DNA of 38,179 nucleotides from JBBDYH01 sp040901795 (GTDB lineage: Bacteria > Planctomycetota > Planctomycetia > Pirellulales > JALHPA01): contig JBBDYH010000043.1 of NCBI GenBank assembly GCA_040901795.1, positions 1-38,179 on the forward strand, written 5' to 3'. This document shows positions 30,957 through 38,179 of this stretch, piece after piece. Within the stretch, counting starts at the first letter, position 1. The number at the start of each line of letters is the position of its first letter. Made by a program: the position numbers and the translations under genes. The notes under the pieces were generated by a model. It ran no database searches. It was given only the letters and a program-made list of their open reading frames with translations, and was not told where the DNA came from.

Positions 30957-33900
30957 TCAAGAGGCGCTCTGTGCCTCCGCTGGCGACGCGGGATGAAGGT
31001 CTGGTATACGTTCGCCGTTGGGGAGCGCCGGGGCCAGATGCTCGTGCCGCTCGGTCGGCCTCCAGAAGGAGACGCGCTCGGCGATCGCATCGCGCATCTC
31101 CAATGCGAGGCTGAATAGGCTGGGCACCAGGAAGAGCGTGAAGACGGTTGAAACCATCAATCCGCCGAGGAGCACGCTGCCGAGCCCTCGATACAGTTCG
31201 GCGCCTGCACCCGGGGAAATCACGAGCGGGAGCAGGCCAAAAAAGCCGATCAACGTGGTCATGAAGATCGGCCGGATGCGCGTGCGGACGCTCTCGACAA
31301 CGGCTTGCCGGTGCGGCATGCCTTCGTCGCGAATGTGGTTGAGCGCCTGCTCGACGATCAAAATCGGATTGTTGACGACCGTCCCGATCAGAATGATAAA
31401 GCCGAGCATCGTCAGCACATCGAGCGATTGGGTGATACCAAACGGCCCGCCAACGATATTTAAGACGTGCAAGCCCATAAACCCGCCGACGGCGCCCAAC
31501 GGGACGCTCAAAATGATTACGAACGGATAGAGCCATGACTCAAACAGCGCAGCCATGACGAGATACGTGATGACCAGCGCCAAGAGCAGGTTCCACTTCA
31601 TCGAGTCCCAGGCTTGCCGCAGCTTGTCGGCGGCGCCGGAGAGGTTAATCGCGTACTGCCCATCATTAATCTGTCCATCGGCCGCCAGGGGGGCGATGAT
31701 TTGTGCTTCGATGCGATTAATCGCCTCTTCGAGCGCCACCTGGGGCGGGGGCGTGACCATGATCGAGATCGCCCGTTCGCGCTCGCGGTGATTGATCTGC
31801 TCCGGGCCGGTGCGATACCTCACATCCGCCAAGGCACTGAGCTCACTCAGGCCACCCAACGGCGTGGCAATCGGCAGTCGGGCCAGGTCCTGCGTGCGGC
31901 TGGCAAACTCGGCGTCGCCGACAATCGACAGATCGATCTTGTCGCCATGCAGGTAGTAATCCGTGGCATACGCGCCATCGACCAAGGCGTTGACCGCATA
32001 GCCGAGCTCGGTATTGCGGATTCCCTGATCCTCCGCCTGGTCGCGCTTGGCGTAGACGTGCAGCTCGGGGCTCTTAATCTCCAAACTGGGCACCGGCATG
32101 GCCTGGAACAGCGGCCGCCCGGTGACCTCGTCGCGTTCGGGAAATAACGTGGGAAGCTTAGCGAAGATCTCCTGACCCATGGCGGTCAGTCTTTCGATAT
32201 CGGGCCCGGTAATCTCGACTTCGATGTTGCGGCCGGCCGAGAGTCCGCGCTCGAACAAGCTCGACTGAAACGCCATGGTCATCATGTCGGGAAGATCGCT
32301 GGACACCGCCTTGAGCAGCGGAACCAGCTCGCCGGCCCGCGTAGGATCTTCCGCGCGCATCCCCATAAACAGCATGCGTCCGCGCGCTACGTAGAAGAAG
32401 TCTTGGATTGGCGGATAGGCGAGTTCGGCGGCTTCCGGGCTGTCGGGATCGACGTTCCAGTACGGCTCGAGCCGCGACTCAAGCTCGGCGCCGATGTCGC
32501 GCATCTCGTTGAGATTGTAACCCGGCGGCGGCAGCATCCGCGCGATCACCAGGTTGCGGTTGCCGGTTGGCAGATACTCGATCGGCGTGCCCAAGAGCAA
32601 AAGAACCGTGAGCGCGATCGTCACGACCAGAAAACCAACTGAAGCCACAACCAGACGATGGGAACGCGCCTGCAGCCACGCATTGGTGCGGACGACCAAG
32701 CCCACGAACGCCGCACCAAACCGGTCCAACCAACTGACACCGCTGCGCATGGCGCCCAGCGCCCGCCCGCGGCGGCTGCCGGCGTGACCGTTGCTCTGCC
32801 AGCCATTGAACTTGTCCTTCAGGAAGGTGAAACGGCTGTCCCCCAAGATCCGCGCCGCGGCGGTCGGCACCACGACCAAGGCGACGAGCAGCGACAGCAC
32901 CAGCGCCGACGCGGTGGCCAGCGCGATGTCGCGGAAGAGTTGCCCCGCCTCATCCTGCACAAACAACACGGGGATAAACACCGCGAGGTTCGCCAGGGTG
33001 CTGGTTACGATGGCGCTCCAGACTTCGCTGGCGCCGTCGATCGCCGCCTGAAAGGGCCCCTTGCCCATCTGCCGATGCCGGTGCGCGTTCTCCAGCACGA
33101 CGATAAAGTTGTCGACGAGCATGCCGACGGCAAACGCAATTCCCGCCAGGCTGGGTACGTTGAGCGTGCGTCCCAGCAGGCTCATGATCAGGAACATGCC
33201 CACGATGCTGACGGCGATCGAGATGAAGACCACCGCCGTTGAGCGAAAGCTCCGCAGAAACAGCATTAGAACAATCAGTGTCAATACGGCGCCTTCGGCG
33301 ATGTTGTCCCAGACCTGATCCACAGCCGCGGTAATGTACTCCGTCTCGTCGGAAGCCAGCGCTAATTGCAGGCCACGTGGCGCGAGCGGGCCCTCGTTGA
33401 GTTGCTGCATGACCACTCGCAGTTGGTCCATCACTTCCAGCACATTCGTTCCGGTGCGGCGACTGACGTTGATGGCGATCACGCTGGTCCCAAACCGGCG
33501 GACGAGGCTGTCGGCCTTCTTAAAGCCGAGGCGCACTTGAGCCACGTCACGTACGTAGATGGGTTTGCCCCCCTCGCGGGCGATGACCGTTTGAGCGACC
33601 TGCTCGGGCGTGCGATAGCGGCCCATCGTTCGAATCACCCAGCGGCGCTTGCCTTCCCAGAAATCGCCGGCACTGATGTCGATGTTCTGCTGCGACAGCG
33701 CATCGCGGACGTCGGCGATGGTCAGGCGTCGCGCGGCTAACTGTTCCGGGTTGACCACGACCTGTAACTCCTCTTCCTCGCCGCCGAACACGTTTGCCTG
33801 AGAGACCCCGGGCACCTTCTCCATGCGAGCCTCGATCGTATCTTCGGCGAACCGCCGCAGCTCGGTGAGCACCGTCTGATTGGGCATCAGCGCGTTCACC

Positions 33901-34472
33901 TCCGGATGCTCCGCGGCGATCTGCTTCAACCGATACAGCGCCAACCCAGGCGTCATCGCGGTCTGCACGGGCTGGAGCTTGTCGGCAAGATGCGGATGCT
34001 TCTCGGCAAAATCGGCGACGTCGCCGGCGGCCGGCACACGGTTGTTGAGGATGAACCAGGCGATCGGCCGGTCGGAGGCGTTGGAGGTGCTGATCACCGG
34101 TTTGTCGGCGTCGATGGGATACTCGCGGACCTGCTGCAAGCGCGAGTTGACAATGGTAATGGCGGCGTCGAGATTCGTGCCCAACACAAACTCCAGCGTG
34201 ATCTCGCCGCGCGAGTCCATACTCTCGCTGGACATCTTGGTGACGCCTTCGACGCCTTTGAGCTGCTCCTCCTGCTCCTTGACAATTTCTTTTTCGATCT
34301 CTTCAGGGCTGGCGCCGGGCCAGGTTGTGCGGATCTGCAGCGTCGGGATTTCGACGTCGGGAATGAGCTGGATCGGCATCTGGCTGATGGCAATCAAGCC
34401 GAACATCACCATCAAGATCACGAAGACCGCGACCTTAACCGGGTTCGTGATGAAGTTATGGATGAAAGACAT
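30957..34472 (-). CDS. RND-family efflux pump, inner-membrane subunit
   Basis: A 1171-residue proton-driven exporter of the AcrB/HAE type, from the ATG at 34472 (MSFIHNFITNPVKV). The frame runs to an ATG at 34556 that overlaps the upstream stop codon (ATGA), but the added 28 residues come from GCGGAGT-like repeats. Twelve helices and two periplasmic porter halves are evident from the repeated hydrophobic pattern. The proton-relay positions differ from AcrB: D454-N455 (LVDNFIVV) replaces the DD pair and N1034 (VVNNPILIVE) replaces the TM10 lysine. It acts with the membrane fusion protein encoded just upstream; no outer-membrane channel gene is in view. A MarR regulator heads the operon. Confidence 0.93.
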   Translation of the reverse strand: MSFIHNFITNPVKVAVFVILMVMFGLIAISQMPIQLIPDVEIPTLQIRTTWPGASPEEIEKEIVKEQEEQLKGVEGVTKMSSESMDSRGEITLEFVLGTNLDAAITIVNSRLQQVREYPIDADKPVISTSNASDRPIAWFILNNRVPAAGDVADFAEKHPHLADKLQPVQTAMTPGLALYRLKQIAAEHPEVNALMPNQTVLTELRRFAEDTIEARMEKVPGVSQANVFGGEEEELQVVVNPEQLAARRLTIADVRDALSQQNIDISAGDFWEGKRRWVIRTMGRYRTPEQVAQTVIAREGGKPIYVRDVAQVRLGFKKADSLVRRFGTSVIAINVSRRTGTNVLEVMDQLRVVMQQLNEGPLAPRGLQLALASDETEYITAAVDQVWDNIAEGAVLTLIVLMLFLRSFRSTAVVFISIAVSIVGMFLIMSLLGRTLNVPSLAGIAFAVGMLVDNFIVVLENAHRHRQMGKGPFQAAIDGASEVWSAIVTSTLANLAVFIPVLFVQDEAGQLFRDIALATASALVLSLLVALVVVPTAAARILGDSRFTFLKDKFNGWQSNGHAGSRRGRALGAMRSGVSWLDRFGAAFVGLVVRTNAWLQARSHRLVVASVGFLVVTIALTVLLLLGTPIEYLPTGNRNLVIARMLPPPGYNLNEMRDIGAELESRLEPYWNVDPDSPEAAELAYPPIQDFFYVARGRMLFMGMRAEDPTRAGELVPLLKAVSSDLPDMMTMAFQSSLFERGLSAGRNIEVEITGPDIERLTAMGQEIFAKLPTLFPERDEVTGRPLFQAMPVPSLEIKSPELHVYAKRDQAEDQGIRNTELGYAVNALVDGAYATDYYLHGDKIDLSIVGDAEFASRTQDLARLPIATPLGGLSELSALADVRYRTGPEQINHRERERAISIMVTPPPQVALEEAINRIEAQIIAPLAADGQINDGQYAINLSGAADKLRQAWDSMKWNLLLALVITYLVMAALFESWLYPFVIILSVPLGAVGGFMGLHVLNIVGGPFGITQSLDVLTMLGFIILIGTVVNNPILIVEQALNHIRDEGMPHRQAVVESVRTRIRPIFMTTLIGFFGLLPLVISPGAGAELYRGLGSVLLGGLMVSTVFTLFLVPSLFSLALEMRDAIAERVSFWRPTERHEHLAPALPNGERIPDLHPASPAEAQSAS

Positions 34473-34552
34473 GGGCGGGAATGCGGAGGGCGGAATGCGG
34501 AGTGGGGAGTGCGGAGGGCCGATGAACTGGCGGAGTGTTGCCCGTTCAACGT

Positions 34553-35938
34553 TCATCGTTCTGCATTGGTTCGGGCGGCCGTTTTCAGCGCGGGCGGTTC
34601 TTGCTCACCGACGACCACGACACTCTGACCCGGCATCAACCGCTCGTTGCCTTGGACAATGACCGTATCGCCGGGCTTCACTTCGCCGGTCACTTGAATA
34701 TAACCTTCCCAGGCGGCGCCGAGCTGGACCGAGGCGGAACGCACCTTGGCGGTCTTGGCGCCCTGGGCGTTGGCGCCGCCGCCCGCGGTAACAAATACCA
34801 CCGGGGTGGGGCCGCCTAATACGACGGCATCTTTTGGCACCAGCACGGCGTTGGCGGTGCGGCCGACCGCCAGCGTGGCGCGTGCAAACATGCCGGCCTT
34901 GATCCGGGGCTGACCGTCGACGATCTTGTTGTCGAGCCGGACGCGGACCGGAAAGTTGCGCGTGCGGAGATCCGCCTGAGGAACAATTTCGGCTACGCGG
35001 CCGACGAGGTTCTCAGCCGGCAGTGAGGTGACCTCCAGGCGCACTTCGTCGCCAATCTTGACGAAGGGAATGTAACTTTCGAGCACCTGAATCTCGACAT
35101 CGATCTGGTCGAGCTCCGCCACGGTGGCGACCAGGTCGCCACGTTGCAACCACTGGCCGGATTCGGTGTGTTCCGCGACGATGTAACCATCGAAGGGGGC
35201 GCGAATCGTGTGCTTCTCAAGCTGGTCTTCGATGGCCGCGATCACTTGCTCTTGCACCGCCAGCTTGGCCTCCCATTGTTGAATGACCTCCTTGCGAGCT
35301 CCTTTCCCGAGCAATTCGAGCGCGATCTGTTCTTCGACGTACGCCTTGTCGGCCTGGACTGCCGTGGAGTAGATCTCTTCAACCTGCTCCTGCGTGTAGA
35401 CGTTCTTGTTGGTGGCCTTCTTGTAGCGTTCCAGCCGAGCGACCGCAAAATCGCGGGCGGCCTTCCTGCCGGCCAGTCGGGCTTTGGATTGCTCGATCTC
35501 CTCGGAACGCCCGATTTTGGCTTCGTCCAGAGCGGCCTGACGGTTGTCGCGCTCCGCTTTGGCGCCGGCCAGCTCAATCTCCAATTGATTCGTCAGCAAC
35601 TGGGCTAGCTCGTCACCCTTTTTGACACGGTCGCCGAGACTGACCTTGAAATCGACGACGCGGCCATCCACCGCACTGCCGATGGCGCTAATCCGCCGAG
35701 GCATAACGGAACCGACGAAGGTATGGCCCGTGACGACCTCGCGCTCGATTGCTTTGGCCGTGACGACGTTTGCCGGGGGCAGGCCGTTCGGCTGCGCGAG
35801 CGCATCCTGCGCGGTGAATAGCACCGCTACGCATGTGGTCAGCAGATGGACCGCGGTAAGGCGACGCCGTGGCTGGCAGGCAACTTCGATCGTCTGGGCA
35901 GCAACGGTGACAGGCCGCGTAACCCCGTCTGAGAACAT
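34553..35938 (-). CDS. RND efflux membrane fusion (adaptor) protein
   Basis: A 461-residue periplasmic adaptor of the HlyD/AcrA family. A hydrophobic export segment lies at about 28-48 (LTAVHLLTTCVAVLF...ALAQ). It is followed by a biotinyl-lipoyl half (GRVVDFKVSLGDRVKKGDEL), a long coiled-coil hairpin (about 110-220), the second lipoyl half (IRAPFDGYIVAEHTESGQWLQRGD) and beta-barrel and membrane-proximal domains. It bridges the RND pump and an outer-membrane channel. It starts 21 bp after the marR-like stop; GGAG lies about nine bases before the ATG. Confidence 0.93.
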   Translation of the reverse strand: MFSDGVTRPVTVAAQTIEVACQPRRRLTAVHLLTTCVAVLFTAQDALAQPNGLPPANVVTAKAIEREVVTGHTFVGSVMPRRISAIGSAVDGRVVDFKVSLGDRVKKGDELAQLLTNQLEIELAGAKAERDNRQAALDEAKIGRSEEIEQSKARLAGRKAARDFAVARLERYKKATNKNVYTQEQVEEIYSTAVQADKAYVEEQIALELLGKGARKEVIQQWEAKLAVQEQVIAAIEDQLEKHTIRAPFDGYIVAEHTESGQWLQRGDLVATVAELDQIDVEIQVLESYIPFVKIGDEVRLEVTSLPAENLVGRVAEIVPQADLRTRNFPVRVRLDNKIVDGQPRIKAGMFARATLAVGRTANAVLVPKDAVVLGGPTPVVFVTAGGGANAQGAKTAKVRSASVQLGAAWEGYIQVTGEVKPGDTVIVQGNERLMPGQSVVVVGEQEPPALKTAARTNAER

Positions 35939-35959
35939 AGGAGAAGTCTCCCGCTTCGT

Positions 35960-36493
35960 TCAAGTTGTGGTGGCAACGGCGACGTTGCGACCGGTATCTG
36001 TGGTGCTCTCCGGCGGTGGGCCGGGCGGCGAATTGTCGTCCGAGAGGTTTTCGATGATCCGATCCAACAGCCTTTTGAGGAGCTGTTGGTCGTCGTCCGA
36101 AAGGCCCTCGTTCCCGCGGGCCCTTATTTTGTCGCTACAGGCGATGATCTTGCTCCATACCGGCTTCGCCTTGGCCAAGGGGGCCACAAATTTGCGGCGC
36201 CGATCCTGGTCGTCGCTTTCGCGGCGGATCCAACCCTCGCGCTCCATCCGGTCCAGGATGCCGACCAGCGTGGGCGGCTCGATGCGCATCCGCTCGGCAA
36301 GATCGGTTTGGGAAAGGCTTCCCTCGTGGGCCAAAAGCCAGAGGACCTGTGCTTGCCGATAGGTGATCCCGCGGGGCGCAAGCTCGTCGTTCATGGCTTT
36401 TTCAAACGCCCGCGACGCCCGGCAAATCCAATAGCCGACGCTATCTTCGAAATCGTGGGGCTGCAGGCGGTTGTCTTCCGCTTTTCGCATCAT
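35960..36493 (-). CDS. MarR-family transcriptional regulator
   Basis: A 177-residue winged-helix regulator. The core runs from YWICRASRAFEKAMNDELAPRGITYRQAQVLWLLA through the recognition helix region SQTDLAERMRIEPPTLVGILDRMEREGWI to the wing RRESDDQDRRRKF. It is the first gene of the minus-strand efflux operon, so it probably represses the pump genes and itself and responds to a small aromatic or drug-like ligand. The C-terminal tail (proline- and threonine-rich, from about 150) is unusual and probably disordered. A -10-like TATGAT lies about 30 bases upstream on the coding strand (near 36526), without a good -35. Confidence 0.92.
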   Translation of the reverse strand: MMRKAEDNRLQPHDFEDSVGYWICRASRAFEKAMNDELAPRGITYRQAQVLWLLAHEGSLSQTDLAERMRIEPPTLVGILDRMEREGWIRRESDDQDRRRKFVAPLAKAKPVWSKIIACSDKIRARGNEGLSDDDQQLLKRLLDRIIENLSDDNSPPGPPPESTTDTGRNVAVATTT

Positions 36494-36733
36494 TTGGGCT
36501 CCAAATCATTAGCTGGCTATTCATCATACCGGAGGCGGTCTTGCTAGCTAGACTTGGCGGCAAAAAAATCGGCCGGCTTTTGCGGCAGCGGGCCAGATTT
36601 TTGGCGACGAGGGTGAACCGATCGCATGGAATCTCGTATAAAAGATTCTGGGGCTTGAAGGCCCCCTGTAGGCCGATATAATCCCAATCGTGCAAGCGGA
36701 ATACCGGTGCCTTGAGATTTGAAAGGCGACCGG

Positions 36734-36762
36734 TTGACCGTGCGGCGGGCAAGTGGTATCAT
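36734..36762 (+). promoter_or_regulatory. Promoter of the 23S rRNA unit
   Basis: TTGACC (36734-36739) and TATCAT (36757-36762) are separated by exactly 17 bp, close to the sigma-70 consensus. It is the best promoter match in the gap between marR and the rRNA. Transcription would start near 36769, giving a leader of about 625 nt. Confidence 0.7.
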
Positions 36763-36768
36763 CACCTT

Positions 36769-37394
36769 CTTGTCGCCTGTTTTCCGAAAAAGCGGCGTTG
36801 GTGAGCGGTGCGACGGAGTGCTGGTTAGTCGAGCGGTAAAAAATCGCAGACCAGAATAGCCAGAGGCCGGGTTCGATTGCAGGCACGTCAGGCAAGGCGT
36901 GTTAAAGCAAAACGAGTTCGGCCCCTGTCTATTAAGGTGGATCGCTTTGGCGGTTTGCCACGATAGGCAAGTGGAGCTCAGGCTGGTGAGGCTAGCTCCA
37001 GTTCGTTCTTTGACAATTTGGTTGTGGTAATTGGCATCTTGAATTGAACGATGCGTCGGCGGCGGGTCGTCCTTGTGGCGAGTCGCGGTCGGCAAAATCG
37101 TTTGGTTCCTTGAATTAAGCAGCGTGTCCGTCGCAAGCGGGCACGATGTGCTTAGTTCTCCAAGGCACTTAGCGTTGCTCGTGCAGCAGGTCGACTCGCA
37201 AGAGAAGGCCGGCGGCGCGAGCGATGGACTTATCGTTACGACACCGTCTGGGGTATCGGCGGCACTGTTTTTCGGCAGTGTGCGGCCGGTGAGTACAGGC
37301 GGGTCTAGAGCCGCCAACAACCTCTCGCATTGCATCGATCATCTCGGCCGCCAGGTCGGGTTGATTGAGGTTCTCGAGAGCGTTTGATTTTGGT
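36769..37394 (+). other. Long 23S rRNA leader
   Basis: This transcribed leader carries no 16S gene and no intact tRNA. It contains a tRNA-like stretch (36818-36886), a boxA (37005-37019), and a hairpin with arms CGTGTCCG and CGGGCACG (about 37122-37144). The last 60 bases before the 23S gene presumably pair with its 3' flank for RNase III processing. No protein gene is credible here. Confidence 0.6.
37005..37019 (+). promoter_or_regulatory. rRNA antitermination boxA
   Basis: GTTCTTTGACAATTT closely matches bacterial rRNA boxA (TGCTCTTTAACAATTT in E. coli), the binding site for NusB/NusE that lets polymerase read long untranslated RNA. Its location in the leader supports the assignment. Confidence 0.8.
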
Positions 37395-38179
37395 GGTCAA
37401 GTTACTAAGGGCGTATGGGGGATGTCTTGGCGTCAGGAGGCTTTGAAGGGCGTGGAAGACTGCGATAAGCTCGGGGTAGCTGTCAAACAAGCGATGATCC
37501 CGGGATACCCGAACTGGCGCGCACTGAATCCATAGGTGCGTGCAGCGAACGCGGAGAACTGAAACATCTAAGTATCCGCAGGAAAAGAAAGAAAAATCGA
37601 TTTCCTCAGTAGCGGCGAGCGAACGGGAAATAGCCCAAACCGTGGAGGTTTTCCTCCGCGGGGTTGTAGGGCCTCTCACATGGGAGTTACCAAATGGTCG
37701 GCTAGCAGAATGGCATGGAAAGGCCATCCATAGAGGGTGACAGACCCGTATGCGAAAGCTGAACCGTCTCCCGAGAGGTACCTGAGTAGGTCGAGCCACG
37801 TGGAATCTCGACTGAATCTACGGGGACCATCCCGTAAGGCTAAATACTACCTGACGACCGATAGCGAACTCAGTAGGGCGACTGAAAGATGAGAAGAACC
37901 CCTGTTAGGGGAGGTACTGAACCTGAAACCATACGCCTACAAGCGGTCGAAGCGCTATGCCCGAAAGGGAATGCGTGACGGCGTGCCTTTTGCATAATGA
38001 TCCGGCGAGTTACCGTCAGCGGCCAGGTTAAGGCTCTCCGAGCCGAAGCCATAGGGAAACCGAGTCTGAATAGGGCGCCCGTCTCTTCGGAGACAGGTCG
38101 TTGGTGGTAGACGCGAAACTGCACGAACTACCCATGAGCAGGTTGAACCGCGGGTTATACCGCGTGGAGGACCGAACCC
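37395..38179 (+). rRNA. 23S ribosomal RNA, 5' part
   Basis: The 5' end aligns with E. coli 23S (GGTTAAGCGACTAAG against GGTCAAGTTACTAAG). Further universal blocks include GAACTGAAACATCTAAGTA, AGTAGCGGCGAGCGAA, CACGTGGAATC, GGACCATCC, AAGGCTAAATACT, GACCGATAGCGAAC, AGAACCCC, ACCTGAAACC, CCTTTTGCATAATG, AGGTTAA and TGGAGGACCGAACC. About 785 nt are present, corresponding to domain I and part of domain II; the rest continues beyond the window. The 5' end is set by alignment and may be off by a few bases. No 16S precedes it, and a MarR gene lies upstream on the other strand. Confidence 0.97.

Noticed and set aside
36818..36886. A functional tRNA gene in the rRNA leader
   Set aside because: The T-stem and anticodon stem do not pair and no CCA-adjacent acceptor end fits, so it is listed only as a finding.
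37010..37038. TTGACA at 37010-37015 as a second rRNA promoter
   Set aside because: It is part of the boxA match and no acceptable -10 lies 16-18 bp downstream.
36544..37335. A 263-codon minus-strand frame across the rRNA leader
   Set aside because: It has no recognisable domain and runs against the promoter, boxA and leader, which explain the region better.

Overview
The window looks like a chromosomal segment of a GC-rich planctomycete, probably of the Pirellulales. This is an inference from several signs. A 23S rRNA gene starts at the right edge behind its own promoter with no 16S gene in front of it; unlinked 16S and 23S-5S genes are known from Pirellula relatives. A cytochrome b is fused to a two-haem cytochrome c and paired with a Rieske protein. 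Few genes have a clear Shine-Dalgarno sequence. Short palindromic and heptamer repeats lie between genes and, unusually, in frame inside genes. No lineage marker was searched, so the assignment is provisional.

Layout. 1-2295: the 3' two thirds of recA, then an HtrA-type serine protease with two PDZ domains. 2227-8018 (minus strand): ribF, a NrnA-type DHH phosphoesterase, a Rieske protein, the cytochrome b/c fusion and a zinc-ribbon membrane protein, probably one or two transcription units. 8150-9814: a Ppx/GppA phosphatase. 9965-12959 (minus): archaeal-type phosphoglycerate mutase and secreted paralogue A. 13373-15667: glucose-6-phosphate isomerase and a UPF0173 metallo-hydrolase. 15836-16147 (minus): a small Rieske ferredoxin. 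16390-20407: a B12-type radical SAM protein, membrane-anchored paralogue B and a small four-helix membrane protein. 20495-23519: a HicB/HicA-like pair running into a large TPR protein with a gluzincin protease motif. 23614-27270: a MazG-like protein translationally coupled to a large membrane protein, then an ABC ATPase without a visible permease. 27521-28735: argG. 28843-30411: a toxin-antitoxin cluster (Phd/PIN, a truncated homing-endonuclease-associated repeat protein, MNT/HEPN). 30486-30887: a DUF2784 protein. 30957-36493 (minus): MarR regulator, membrane fusion protein and RND pump. 36734-38179: promoter, long leader with boxA, and the 5' part of 23S rRNA.

The genes are mostly housekeeping: recombination and envelope proteolysis, flavin cofactor synthesis, a quinol:cytochrome c oxidoreductase, two glycolytic isomerases, arginine synthesis and drug efflux. 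Two toxin-antitoxin areas sit between them.

The most unusual signal is the repeat landscape. At least four conserved genes (ppx, pgi, the radical SAM gene and the TPR-protease gene) carry a short perfect palindrome or a roughly 113-bp inverted-repeat element in frame, adding residues that look foreign to the families. C-rich heptamer arrays sit directly before several start codons where a Shine-Dalgarno would be expected. A two-armed palindromic element occurs twice, right after the ppx and pgi stop codons. The pair of full-length paralogues with a pseudopilin-like tail is a second, less understood item.
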